From NCBI RefSeq assembly GCF_000497575.1, contig NZ_APJI01000025.1, positions 16,202-80,201 of the forward strand: a stretch of 64,000 nucleotides of DNA. The letters are read 5' to 3'. The notes under the pieces are model-generated. The model was not told the DNA's origin. It searched no databases and was given only the letters and a program-made list of their open reading frames with translations. Below are positions 52,270 through 61,525 of the stretch, one piece after another (within the stretch, counting starts at the first letter, position 1; every line of letters begins with the position of its first letter). Source of the stretch: Afipia sp. OHSU_II-C1. Lineage in GTDB: Bacteria > Pseudomonadota > Alphaproteobacteria > Rhizobiales > Xanthobacteraceae. Position numbers and translations under genes: made by a program.

Positions 52270-52590
52270 ATGAGTATTTTCAAGGGAACGAGATCGATTG
52301 ACGGAGTGCGCGTGACGGTCGATGGGCAGCCGCTGGATCACGTTCTCCATATCAGGACTTATGGCAGCGGCTTCTTTGAATGGAGTTACGAAGGCGATGA
52401 GCCAATGCAATTGTCTTTGGCAATACTGAACGAATATTACGGCGATCAACAGAAGGCGTTGTCGATGACCGAGAGGTTCATGAAAGAGATCGTCGCGAAT
52501 TTCGACAACGACTGGGTGATGACAAGCGAGGACATTCGAACTGCATTGTTGCAGATGCATCCTATTTCAACCGATGCTTCGGTACGTTGA
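52270..52590 (+). CDS. DUF6166 domain protein
   Basis: A 106-residue protein with the DUF6166 pattern: GVRVTVDGQPLDHVLHIRTY, then GFFEWSYEGDEPMQLSLAIL and NEYYGDQQKAL. The family is found in many bacteria and phages and has no established activity that I know of. It follows the SDR gene by 82 bases; whether it belongs to that operon is unclear. Confidence 0.65.
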   Translation: MSIFKGTRSIDGVRVTVDGQPLDHVLHIRTYGSGFFEWSYEGDEPMQLSLAILNEYYGDQQKALSMTERFMKEIVANFDNDWVMTSEDIRTALLQMHPISTDASVR

Positions 52591-52780
52591 TATGTGCGAA
52601 AGCTGGGGTGGTCGTTCACGTCTTGGCTGCAAAATCGTCTCGCGCCTGCCTATCGCAGTGCAAGGGAAGCATTGGGGCGTCGAGCACCGGCACGGTGGAT
52701 AAGAACAGGCTCGCAATCACCTCGATGGACATGCGGCAAAAATACCGGGATCGCACGCCGGTAGTGCAGAAACGATAAGA

Positions 52781-53683
52781 TTGGACAAGCTTTCAAAATA
52801 TGACTGCAAGAGCGCGAAAAGCGCCGCGACGGTCAACGGGGGATATCAATTGTCGGATTTTTCTAAGCCAGACTCTGCAGGCTTGAACGTCAGCCATTTG
52901 TCGCTTGCGTTCGGCGGGCTGAAGGCGCTGTCGGATGTTGCCTTCTCTGTAGCGCCGGGCGCGATCACGGCGGTGATCGGGCCGAATGGCGCCGGCAAGA
53001 CATCGCTATTCAACTGCATATCTGGCTTTTACAAACCTTCGGAAGGCAAGATTGAATTCGGCGGCGAAGACATTACTCGGCTGCATCCGCCGGCGCGGGC
53101 CAAGATGGGCCTGGCACGCACGTTCCAGAACATCGCGCTGTTTCGCGGCATGACGGTGCTGGACAACATCAAGCTCGGCCGTCACGCGCACATGCAGACG
53201 AACGTGTTCGATGCGCTGTGGTACTTCGGTCGCGCCAGGCATGAGGAGCTTGAACTGCGTTCCGAGCTCGAGCGGCGCGTGCTTGATTTCCTCGAGATGG
53301 AGTACATCCGCGATCATCCCGTCGCGTCGCTATCCTATGGCTTGCGCAAGCGCGTCGAACTTGCTCGCGCGCTTGCGATGCAGCCGCGCGTGCTGATGCT
53401 CGATGAGCCGGTGGCGGGCATGAATCGCGAAGAGACAGAAGATATGGCGCGTTTCATCCTCGACGCGAAGGAGGAGTGGGGGGTGACCGTCCTGATGGTC
53501 GAACATGACATGGGCCTCGTGATGGATATCTCGGACCACGTTGTCGTGCTGAATTTCGGTCAGGTGATCGCGGCCGGAAAACCCGCGGAGATTCAGAACA
53601 ACCCGGACGTGATCACGGCCTATCTCGGGTCCGGCGATGTCGGAGAATTGTCGCGGCGTATCGCTTGCAAGAAGGCAGTATGA
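52781..53683 (+). CDS. livG: branched-chain amino acid-type ABC transporter ATPase (LivG)
   Basis: A 300-residue ATPase. An unusual N-terminal tail of about 35 residues precedes the domain. Walker A GPNGAGKTS, Q-loop ARTFQNIALF, a LivG-type insertion (HMQTNVFDALWYFGRARHEE), signature LSYGLRKRVE, Walker B VLMLDEPVAGMN and the His of LMVEHDMGLVM. The TTG at 52781 gives the tail; a later start is possible. The operon probably takes up an aromatic or carboxylic acid and not an amino acid, since two acyl-CoA ligases follow. Confidence 0.88.
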   Translation: MDKLSKYDCKSAKSAATVNGGYQLSDFSKPDSAGLNVSHLSLAFGGLKALSDVAFSVAPGAITAVIGPNGAGKTSLFNCISGFYKPSEGKIEFGGEDITRLHPPARAKMGLARTFQNIALFRGMTVLDNIKLGRHAHMQTNVFDALWYFGRARHEELELRSELERRVLDFLEMEYIRDHPVASLSYGLRKRVELARALAMQPRVLMLDEPVAGMNREETEDMARFILDAKEEWGVTVLMVEHDMGLVMDISDHVVVLNFGQVIAAGKPAEIQNNPDVITAYLGSGDVGELSRRIACKKAV

Positions 53684-54561
53684 TGGACTGGCTCTTTCTC
53701 ATCGAGGTTGTTCTGTCGGGTCTGGGATCAGGTGCGTTGTTTGCCCTGACAGGCATCGCCTTTGTGCTGATCTACAAAGCGACGAAGGTGATCAATCTCG
53801 CTGTCGGCGAGATGTTGATGCTGTGCGCCTATTTCTTCTTCGGTCTGACCACCGCGCTGGTCCTACCTGTGTGGCTCGCGATTATACTGACCGTGATCGG
53901 TGGCGGTGTTCTTGGCGGCGTGGTGGAGCGGGCGCTCATACGGCCGATGCTTGGTGAAAGTCCGATCTCGGTGTTTATGGTGACGGTCGGTTTGAGCTCG
54001 GTGTTGATTGGCTTTGTTGAACTCGTCTGGGGTGGAGATCCCAGAACACTGCCTAATTTCCTCCCGACAAAACCAGTGTTCATTGGCGATGCTTATGTAT
54101 CGCCGAAGATAGCGGTATGCTTCGTCGTCGCTTCGTTGCTCATAGCTGGTTTTCTCTTGGTCTTTCGCAAATGGCGCGGCGGCGTGGCGCTGCGCGCCAC
54201 CGCTGCTGATCAGGGGGCAGCGTTTTCATGCGGCATCAACGTTCCAGCGGTGTTCTCGATTTCGTGGATTGTCGCGGGGATGGCGACGGCTGTATCGGGG
54301 ATCCTCATTGGCTCGGTCGGTGGTATCTCGCCGAGCATGGGCGTGTTCGGATTAACGGTTCTCGTCGCGGTAATTGTTGGCGGGCTCGACTCGATTGCCG
54401 GGGTGCTTGTGGCTGGCCTGGCGATCGGTGTCATTGAAGCGCTCGTCGGTACGTATCTTGGCGGCGAATTCAAGCTCTTCGTCACTTTTGTTACTCTTAT
54501 CATTGCCATGATGATCCGGCCCTACGGATTGTTTGGCACAATCGAGATCGAGCGACTCTGA
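53680..54561 (+). CDS. livH: branched-chain amino acid-type ABC permease (LivH)
   Basis: A 293-residue permease with about eight helices. The N-terminal GLGSGALFALTGIAFVLIYK and INLAVGEMLML segments, RPMLGESPISVFMVTVGLSS and the coupling region RATAADQGAAFSCGINV fit LivH. It overlaps the ATPase stop (ATGATGA) and the next gene by a single base. Confidence 0.88.
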   Translation: MMDWLFLIEVVLSGLGSGALFALTGIAFVLIYKATKVINLAVGEMLMLCAYFFFGLTTALVLPVWLAIILTVIGGGVLGGVVERALIRPMLGESPISVFMVTVGLSSVLIGFVELVWGGDPRTLPNFLPTKPVFIGDAYVSPKIAVCFVVASLLIAGFLLVFRKWRGGVALRATAADQGAAFSCGINVPAVFSISWIVAGMATAVSGILIGSVGGISPSMGVFGLTVLVAVIVGGLDSIAGVLVAGLAIGVIEALVGTYLGGEFKLFVTFVTLIIAMMIRPYGLFGTIEIERL

Positions 54562-55601
54562 TGCGTATAAGCGCCGCCCACGAAACTTATGCCCAGGCAG
54601 AGTCGTTTTTGGATACCAATGTGCAGCGCGTGATGCTGCTGTTGCTGTTCGCAGGGCTGGTGGTGTTTCCGTTCTTGGCTGACCAGTACTGGATTTATCT
54701 TGCGTGTCTCGTCGCAATCCATATCGTCGGTACAACTGGTCTCAACATTCTCACAGGCTATACCGGACTCATAAGCGTGGGCCAAGCGGCCTTCATGTCG
54801 GTCGGAGCCTATACGGTCGCGATCCTCGAGATCCATGTAGGTACGCCCTTTATCTTCAATTTGATTGCAGCTGGAGTAGTCGCCGCGGGTGTCGGCGCGA
54901 TCTTCGGGGTCCCAAGCCTTCGCGTAAAAGGCCTTTACCTGGCTATTGCGACCATCGCGGCATCATTCATTCTGCATTTCCTATACACGAACGGACCGTC
55001 GATCCTTGGAGGTACGCAGGGGCTCAGCATGCCGCCGGCGCGGTTGTTCGAATACGATTTCGTGCGTCCGTTCCAGTTGTACTGGCTGTTCGTGCCACTG
55101 ACCGCACTATCGGTGTTCGCCGCAGCCAACCTGTTCCGGACCCGTATCGGCCGCGCCTTCATTGCGATCCGCGACCGCGATATTTCCGCTGAAGTGCTGG
55201 GAATTCCTCTGCTGAAATACAAGCTGCTTTCCTTTGCGCTCTCGTCCTTTTACGCCGGTATTGCTGGCGGGATGTGGGCCTATTTCTTTCGCGTGGTTAC
55301 GCCGGAAAGCTTTCCGTTGATCTATTCGATATTCTTCCTCGCCGCCGTCATCGTCGGCGGCATGGGCACGATCCTTGGCGGCATCCTTGGTGCGATCTTC
55401 ATGACCGTGATCCCGGAGCTTCTCAAGCTCTTGGTTTCATACATGACCTTCATTCCGAACGCGACAGCACAGCTGTCGCCAATTCGCACAATCGTTTTCG
55501 GCTTGCTCATCGTTGTGTTTCTGTTGTTTGAACCGCAGGGCCTCGCCGAGACCTGGCGCCGCATACGGCGCTTCTTCCATCTATGGCCGTTCAAAAAGTA
55601 G
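54561..55601 (+). CDS. livM: branched-chain amino acid-type ABC permease (LivM)
   Basis: A 346-residue permease with about nine helices. NILTGYTGLISVGQAAFMSV is the typical LivM segment, followed by GLYLAIATIAASFILHF and the coupling loop FIAIRDRDISAEVLGIPLLK. The start is at a TGATG overlap with livH. The C-terminus ends in a basic tail. Confidence 0.88.
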   Translation: MRISAAHETYAQAESFLDTNVQRVMLLLLFAGLVVFPFLADQYWIYLACLVAIHIVGTTGLNILTGYTGLISVGQAAFMSVGAYTVAILEIHVGTPFIFNLIAAGVVAAGVGAIFGVPSLRVKGLYLAIATIAASFILHFLYTNGPSILGGTQGLSMPPARLFEYDFVRPFQLYWLFVPLTALSVFAAANLFRTRIGRAFIAIRDRDISAEVLGIPLLKYKLLSFALSSFYAGIAGGMWAYFFRVVTPESFPLIYSIFFLAAVIVGGMGTILGGILGAIFMTVIPELLKLLVSYMTFIPNATAQLSPIRTIVFGLLIVVFLLFEPQGLAETWRRIRRFFHLWPFKK

Positions 55602-55618
55602 TATGTAGGGAGAAAATA

Positions 55619-56797
55619 ATGAGTATTTTTCCAACGCGCCGGAAATTGATGTCGTATGCAGCCGCCGGCTGTCTTGCTCTCGGAATCCAAACGTCGGCAC
55701 GCGCTGCCGATGATATTGTCATCGGCGCATCGATGCCCCTGACCGGCGCATTCGGCTTCGCAGGTATTCCGATCAATGTCGGGTTTCAGGATTATGTGAA
55801 GATCGCTAACGACGCTGGCGGCATCGGGGGGCGCAAGATTAAATATATTTCGGAAGACACTGGATACGCGGTCGACAAATCCATCGCTGCGTTCAACCGC
55901 ATCACCGCCAGCGAGAAGGTGAATCTCTACTATGGCGATTCCACGGGGTTTTCCAAGACCATCAACGCCGAACTCAATCGCCGTGACAATATCCTTATGG
56001 CCGGCACATCTTTCGCGACTGAGTTGAACGATACGAAGAATTTTCCGTATCAGTTCATCCCTGGCCCCGATTATTCACAAATGATCGGTATTCTCTTGGA
56101 ATATATCGCCAAAACGACGCCCGGCGCCAAAATTGTTCTCGTCAACTCAGATACCGAATTCGGTCGGGATCCTATTGCGGCGACAGAGAAGCGGGCGGCG
56201 GAATTGGGTCTAAAAATTGTCGGTAAGATAGCAACACCGCCGACCAGCGTCGATGTGTCGACCGAAGTCTTAAAGCTGCGCCGGGCGGATCCCGACTACA
56301 CGATCTTTCACGGCTATGTTCTTGCGCCGTTGCCGGAATTCATGACGCAGATGAAGCAACTGGGCCTTAAGAGCAAGTTCATGGGCACGTTCTGGTCGAT
56401 GGACAATTCCATCTGGGCCAATTCTGCTGCGGTCGCCGACGGCTACATGGGTGTGATGCCATATCGCTATTATTTCGACACGGAAGGAAAGTCGCCGACA
56501 CTCGACAAAATCCGGCAGCTCCGCCCCGAGTATCAGACGATATACTATACCCAGGGTTTTCTCACCGCGATGCTGATGGTCGAAGCCGCAAAGCGTACAC
56601 TAGATGCCAAGAAGGATCTCACCGCGACCAACATGAAGACCGCGTTGAATTCGATCAAGGACTTCGATACCGGCGGCATCATCGGCGTACCAATCTCGAT
56701 CTCTGGTAACACCATTCCTGTCGGTCGCGTCTATCAGTACGACGGCGCGAACAAAACCATGAAGCCGGTCTCCGACTGGATCAAGATTGCAAAGTGA
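55619..56797 (+). CDS. livK: ABC transporter substrate-binding protein (LivK type)
   Basis: A 392-residue periplasmic binding protein. The signal has RRKLMSYAAAGCLALGIQ, with cleavage likely after ARA near residue 30, and the RR could allow Tat export. The mature start is IVIGASMPLTGAFGFAGIP, and YYGDSTGFSKTINAELNR and GVMPYRYYFDTEGKSP are usual for the type I fold (peripla_BP_6). The similarity is closer to binding proteins for aromatic or fatty acids than to LivJ itself, judged from the missing amino-acid loop, so the substrate is open. Confidence 0.85.
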   Translation: MSIFPTRRKLMSYAAAGCLALGIQTSARAADDIVIGASMPLTGAFGFAGIPINVGFQDYVKIANDAGGIGGRKIKYISEDTGYAVDKSIAAFNRITASEKVNLYYGDSTGFSKTINAELNRRDNILMAGTSFATELNDTKNFPYQFIPGPDYSQMIGILLEYIAKTTPGAKIVLVNSDTEFGRDPIAATEKRAAELGLKIVGKIATPPTSVDVSTEVLKLRRADPDYTIFHGYVLAPLPEFMTQMKQLGLKSKFMGTFWSMDNSIWANSAAVADGYMGVMPYRYYFDTEGKSPTLDKIRQLRPEYQTIYYTQGFLTAMLMVEAAKRTLDAKKDLTATNMKTALNSIKDFDTGGIIGVPISISGNTIPVGRVYQYDGANKTMKPVSDWIKIAK

Positions 56798-57615
56798 CGA
56801 TAATGGACGCGGATGCGCTTCTCTCAGTAAATAATATCGAGGTCGTTTATAACAAGACGATCCAGGTGCTCCGCGGCCTGTCGCTGAAGATCGACAAGGG
56901 AGCGGTGGTCGCGTTGCTTGGCTCCAACGGAGCTGGCAAATCGACCACGCTCAAAGCTGTCTCCAATCTTCTTGAACTGGAAGGCGGCAACGTCACGACC
57001 GGCGAGATCCTGTTTAAGGGCGATGCCGTCTCGCGTCTCGCCCCGCATCAATTGGTGCAGAGTGGGCTGTTTCATGTGATGGAAGGACGCCGAGTTTTCG
57101 AAGACCTGACGGTCGAGGAGAATCTTACTGCGGCGACCTACGCAATGTCAGGGCGCAGCGACGCGAAGACTCCTTTCGATCTCGTCTACACTTATTTTCC
57201 GCGTTTGTTCGAGCGGCGAACCGGGCGCGCCGGTTACCTATCCGGCGGCGAGCAACAGATGCTGGCCATCGGCCGCGCGCTAATCGCTCAACCAGAACTC
57301 ATGCTGCTCGATGAACCGTCGCTCGGCCTGTCGCCGAAACTGGTGGAGGAAATTTTCACGATCATCGCTCGCATCAACCGCGAGCAGGGCGTCTCGATGC
57401 TTTTGGTCGAGCAGAATGCGGCCGTCGCCTTCGCTGTCTCGACCTACGGGTACATCATGGAGTCGGGAAGGATCGTAACAGACGGCCCCACGGCGCAGCT
57501 TCTGCGCGATCAGGACGTTCGAGAATTTTATCTCGGCGTTGGGGCGGCGAACGCGGAGACCAAGGGCTTTCGCGGTATCAAACACTACAAGCGCCGCAAG
57601 CGCTGGCTGTCCTAG
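56794..57615 (+). CDS. livF: branched-chain amino acid-type ABC transporter ATPase (LivF)
   Basis: A 273-residue ATPase, the second of the Liv set. Walker A GSNGAGKST, VMEGRRVFEDLTVEENL as the Q-loop/LivF marker, signature YLSGGEQQML, Walker B LMLLDEPSLGLS and the switch region LLVEQNAAVAF. The first codon is a GTG overlapping the livK stop; an ATG at 56803 is an alternative. It is 19 bases from the acyl-CoA ligase gene. Confidence 0.88.
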   Translation: MTIMDADALLSVNNIEVVYNKTIQVLRGLSLKIDKGAVVALLGSNGAGKSTTLKAVSNLLELEGGNVTTGEILFKGDAVSRLAPHQLVQSGLFHVMEGRRVFEDLTVEENLTAATYAMSGRSDAKTPFDLVYTYFPRLFERRTGRAGYLSGGEQQMLAIGRALIAQPELMLLDEPSLGLSPKLVEEIFTIIARINREQGVSMLLVEQNAAVAFAVSTYGYIMESGRIVTDGPTAQLLRDQDVREFYLGVGAANAETKGFRGIKHYKRRKRWLS

Positions 57616-57634
57616 GATTGTGAACGAGGATCGA

Positions 57635-59449
57635 ATGAGCGACAGGTTTCCCCAACTGACGCTGCCGCAAATGCTGCGCGAGAACGCGCGCCGCTATCCG
57701 GAGCGCGTGGCGATCCGTCAAAAGGAGTTCGGGATCTGGAATCCTTCGACCTGGCAGCGCTATTACCAGCGGGCTTGCCATGTCGGCCTCGGCTTTCGCG
57801 CGCTCGGCCTCAACGAGGGCGGTCACGTCGCCATTCTGTCCGAGAACCGGATCGAATGGGTGCTGGCGCAACTTGGCGCAAACATCGTCGATGGGATCGC
57901 GGTCGGTGTTTATCCGACCAGCCCGTCGAACGAAGTTGCTTATGTGCTGGCGCATTCCGAATCCGAGGTCATCGTCTGCGAGGATCAGGAGCAGGTCGAC
58001 AAGGTTCTGGAGCGCCGCGATGAACTGCCAAAGTTGCGGCGGATCATCGTCATTGAGACCAAGGGCATCAGGGACTATCCGCCCGATCAGGTGATGTCGT
58101 TCGATGCGCTCGAAGCGCTGGGGGCCGATTTCGAAGCCGGCCACGCAGCTTTGGTCGATGGAATTGTTGATCGGCAACAACTCTCGCAGATCGGACTGAT
58201 CATCTACACGTCCGGCTCCACCGGGAAGCCCAAGGGCGCGATGCTGAGCTACAAGAACATTCGGGCGCAGGCGATCGGTTGCGCCGATCGGCTGGCTGTC
58301 GACCAATCCGCAAGCGTTCTGTCATACTTGCCGCTGTGTCATGTCGCCGAGCAGATGACGACAGTGATGGTCCCGACGTATCTGGCCTCGCTGGTCAACT
58401 TCGGAGAGTCAATTCGGACCGTGCAGGAGGATCTGCGAGAGGTTGCGCCGAGCATGTTCCTCGGTGTGCCGCGCATCTGGGAAAAGCTGCATTCGTCGAT
58501 CCATATCAAGCTGCTGGAGGCGGGGAGTATCCGGCGCGCGATGTTCGAGCGGGCCTATGCTGCTTGCGAGCCCTTTGCGGAGAAGAACGCGGCCGACCGA
58601 ACGTTGTCTGAAAAGCTCAAGTTTGCGCTGTCGTACTGGCTGATCTTCCGCGCGCTGCAGAACTTCATCGGGCTGCGAAAGACCCGCATTGCCATGACCG
58701 GTGCCGCGCCGATCTCACCTGCGATCGTGCATTTCTTCCGCGCCATCGGCGTGCCACTGATCGAGGTCTACGGTTTGACGGAAAGTTCGGGCATCGCGCT
58801 GGGGCAGGTGCTGTCGGACCGGCGAGTGGGGACCGTGGGCAGCGGCATTGATCGGATGGACACAAAGCTCGGACAGTCGAACGAGTTGCTCATTCGCGGC
58901 GATACGGTGTTTGAAGGTTACTATCGCAACGAAGAAGCGACCCGCATGTCGATCCGCGATGGATGGCTGCACACCGGAGATGTCGCGGAATTCAAGGATG
59001 GCCATTTCCGTATCGTGGATAGGCTCAAGGATATCATGATTACGGCGGGCGGAAAGAATCTGAGTCCGTCGGAAATCGAGAACACGGTGAAGTCCAGCCC
59101 GTTCATCAAGGAGTGCATCGTTATTGGTGAGGCGCGCAAGTATGTCTCAGCGCTGATCCAGATCGACTATGATCTCGCCGGGAAGTGGGCCGAGGAAAAA
59201 GGCATCGCCTATACGAATTTCAAGAATCTCACCGAAAACGAAAGCTTGCGCGATCTGATCCAGTCGGAGATCAACACTGCCAATGCGCAGCTTGCGCAAG
59301 TATCGCAGATCCGGAAGTTTCATCTGCTGACGAAGGAACTGGATCATGACGATGACGAAGTCACAGCGACAATGAAGGTTCGTCGCTTCAATGTTCAGAA
59401 GAAGTACGCTTCAGAGATCGAGGGTCTCTATAGCCGACATGGTTCATGA
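57635..59449 (+). CDS. long-chain acyl-CoA synthetase-type AMP ligase
   Basis: A 604-residue adenylate-forming enzyme. The P-loop IIYTSGSTGKPKGAML is near residue 195, with YGLTESSGIALG (A5), WLHTGDVAEFKDGHFRIVDR (A7/A8 hinge) and ITAGGKNLSPSEIE. The catalytic Lys near the end lies in a degenerate A10 region. The size and the LPLCHVAEQMTT region put it with FadD15-like long-chain ligases. It directly follows livF, so it may activate the imported acid to its CoA thioester. An earlier in-frame start would lie within livF. Confidence 0.87.
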   Translation: MSDRFPQLTLPQMLRENARRYPERVAIRQKEFGIWNPSTWQRYYQRACHVGLGFRALGLNEGGHVAILSENRIEWVLAQLGANIVDGIAVGVYPTSPSNEVAYVLAHSESEVIVCEDQEQVDKVLERRDELPKLRRIIVIETKGIRDYPPDQVMSFDALEALGADFEAGHAALVDGIVDRQQLSQIGLIIYTSGSTGKPKGAMLSYKNIRAQAIGCADRLAVDQSASVLSYLPLCHVAEQMTTVMVPTYLASLVNFGESIRTVQEDLREVAPSMFLGVPRIWEKLHSSIHIKLLEAGSIRRAMFERAYAACEPFAEKNAADRTLSEKLKFALSYWLIFRALQNFIGLRKTRIAMTGAAPISPAIVHFFRAIGVPLIEVYGLTESSGIALGQVLSDRRVGTVGSGIDRMDTKLGQSNELLIRGDTVFEGYYRNEEATRMSIRDGWLHTGDVAEFKDGHFRIVDRLKDIMITAGGKNLSPSEIENTVKSSPFIKECIVIGEARKYVSALIQIDYDLAGKWAEEKGIAYTNFKNLTENESLRDLIQSEINTANAQLAQVSQIRKFHLLTKELDHDDDEVTATMKVRRFNVQKKYASEIEGLYSRHGS

Positions 59450-59583
59450 ACGGCCTCAACCTTCCATAGCTCGGCTCATTCGGCGTTGTGAATGATCACC
59501 GAAACCATCGTGTATAGACAAATAGAGTACGGGTCTCGTCCGTTTCGGGCGTCCGACCTGTCGGACAATCAGGGAGTCAGGCT

Positions 59584-61233
59584 ATGAGCGGCCATCAGGG
59601 CCAATACAGCACTGGTCTGGACAAGAATGCCGCCAACTATGTGCCGATGTCGCCGCTTAGCTTCCTTGCTCGCAGCGCCGCCGTCTATCCGGATCACGTT
59701 AGCACGGTCTACGAGGATCGCAGCTTCACCTGGGCGCAGACCTATGAGCGCTGCAAGCGCTTCGCGTCGTTTCTTGCTGCGCGCGGCATCCAGCGTGGCG
59801 ACACCGTCGCGGCCATGCTGCCGAACATTCCGGCGATGAATGAGGTTCACTTCGCCGTGCCCATGGCCGGTGGAGTCCTCAACGCGCTCAATATCCGGCT
59901 CGATGCGGCGTCCATCGCATTCCAGCTCGACCATGGCGGCGCAAAGGTCATTCTGGTCGATCCCGAGTTTACCGGCGTGATCTCAGATGCGCTCGGTCTG
60001 ATGAAGGGTCCAAGGCCGCTGGTGATCGATGTCGACGACACGGCATTTACCGGCGGCAAGCGCATCGGCGAACTCGAGTACGAGGCGGCAGTTGCGTCCG
60101 GCGACCCGGACTTCGCCTGGCATCAGCCGCAGGACGAATGGGACGCCATTGCGCTCGGCTACACGTCCGGAACAACGGGCAATCCCAAGGGCGTCGTCAC
60201 GCATTATCGCGGCGCCTATCTCAACGCCGTCAGCAACATCCTCGCGGGCAATCTCGGTACGCATCCGATCTATCTCTGGACGTTGCCGATGTTTCATTGC
60301 AACGGCTGGTGCTTTCCGTGGACCATCGCCGCGTCGGCCGGGATCAACGTCTGCTTGCGCAAGGTCGATCCGGCCAAGATTTTCGAGCTGATCAAGGCCC
60401 ACGGCGTGACCCACATGTGCGGCGCGCCGATCGTCTACAACACGCTGATCAATGCGCCGGGCGCGCCCAAGGGCAAGTCGGCGAAGCCCGTCGTAGGACT
60501 GATTGCGGGCGCGGCGCCGCCGGTAGCCGTGCTTGAGGGCGCCGAGAGCATCGGCATCAAGCTGACCCATGTCTACGGTCTCACAGAGGTCTATGGCCCC
60601 GCCTCTGTTTGCGCCGAACAGCCCGGCTGGGATGATTTGCCGGCAGATCAGCGCGCCCAGCTGAAGCGCCGGCAGGGCGTGCCCTATCCGCTTCAGGAAG
60701 CCGTCACGGTGCTCGATCCAGAAACGATGCGCGAGGTGCCGCGCGATGGCGAAACCATCGGCGAGGTCATGTTCCGTGGCAACATTGTCATGAAAGGTTA
60801 TTTGAAGAACGAGGCGGCGACCAAAGAAGCCTTCGAAGGCGGGTGGTTTCACACCGGCGATCTCGGTGTCCTTGATGAGTTCGGCTACGTGATCATCAAG
60901 GATCGTTCCAAGGACATCATCATTTCAGGCGGTGAAAATATCTCGTCCGTCGAAGTCGAGGACGTTCTTTACAAGCATCCAGCGGTGCTGTTCGCCGCCG
61001 TGGTCGCCAAGCCTGATCCGAAATGGGGCGAGGTGCCCTGCGCGTTCGTTGAGTTGAAGGACGGCGCGAGCGCCACGGAAGCTGAAATTCTGGCTTACTG
61101 CAAAGGCGTGTTGCCGGGCTTCAAATCACCGAAATCCGTGATATTCGGCTTCATCCCGAAGACATCGACCGGCAAGATCCAGAAGTTCGCCCTGCGCAAT
61201 CAGGTGAATTCGGCGAAGGCGATTTTGGCGTAG
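59584..61233 (+). CDS. acyl-CoA synthetase, medium/short-chain type AMP ligase
   Basis: A 549-residue enzyme. Motifs: GYTSGTTGNPKGVV (A3), VYGLTEVYGPASV (A5), WFHTGDLGVLDEFGYVIIKD (A7/A8), IISGGENISSVEVED, and the catalytic Lys in PKTSTGKIQKF. It belongs to the acyl-CoA synthetase group that includes AlkK-like and DmdB-like enzymes. GGAG lies nine bases ahead of the ATG. Because a 134-base gap precedes it, it may have its own promoter. Confidence 0.88.
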   Translation: MSGHQGQYSTGLDKNAANYVPMSPLSFLARSAAVYPDHVSTVYEDRSFTWAQTYERCKRFASFLAARGIQRGDTVAAMLPNIPAMNEVHFAVPMAGGVLNALNIRLDAASIAFQLDHGGAKVILVDPEFTGVISDALGLMKGPRPLVIDVDDTAFTGGKRIGELEYEAAVASGDPDFAWHQPQDEWDAIALGYTSGTTGNPKGVVTHYRGAYLNAVSNILAGNLGTHPIYLWTLPMFHCNGWCFPWTIAASAGINVCLRKVDPAKIFELIKAHGVTHMCGAPIVYNTLINAPGAPKGKSAKPVVGLIAGAAPPVAVLEGAESIGIKLTHVYGLTEVYGPASVCAEQPGWDDLPADQRAQLKRRQGVPYPLQEAVTVLDPETMREVPRDGETIGEVMFRGNIVMKGYLKNEAATKEAFEGGWFHTGDLGVLDEFGYVIIKDRSKDIIISGGENISSVEVEDVLYKHPAVLFAAVVAKPDPKWGEVPCAFVELKDGASATEAEILAYCKGVLPGFKSPKSVIFGFIPKTSTGKIQKFALRNQVNSAKAILA

Positions 61234-61344
61234 TGTCTGTGCCGCAATTTGCGAGCTTGGGTGGGTGTAATTCAGGTTTTGCTTCTATCGGTATGGCTTT
61301 CGGCGGCCTTGCCTCAGGTAAATTATTTGGCGCCTTTCACTCTC

Positions 61345-61467
61345 GTGGGGGCGCGTGCAATCGGAGCAGCGCACTCACACTCATCGCTTGGATATCGACC
61401 ACCGGCACCAGAAGCCTACGTCTGGCCAGCACCAAAGGAGATAGTCAAAATGCAATCTCTAAACTAA
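61345..61467 (+). pseudogene. transposase C-terminal fragment
   Basis: The frame reads HSSLGYRPPAPEAYVWP, the common end of IS3/IS481-like integrase-core transposases (HSSLGYRPPAPEx). The catalytic core is absent. It separates the acyl-CoA ligase from the cusA remnant, which lacks its 5' part, so the element or a deletion next to it probably caused the truncation. Confidence 0.65.
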
Positions 61468-61525
61468 CATTCCAATCGGACCACTCGGTGGGGGCCGGTC
61501 AGTTTACGGAAAGGCTGGACGCGCA

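Noticed and set aside
57578..58306. Minus-strand frame of 242 codons inside the acyl-CoA ligase gene
   Set aside because: Shadow of a conserved AMP-binding gene; GC-rich third positions open such frames by chance.
59983..60852. Minus-strand frame of 289 codons inside the second acyl-CoA ligase
   Set aside because: Shadow frame; the plus-strand gene carries all family motifs.
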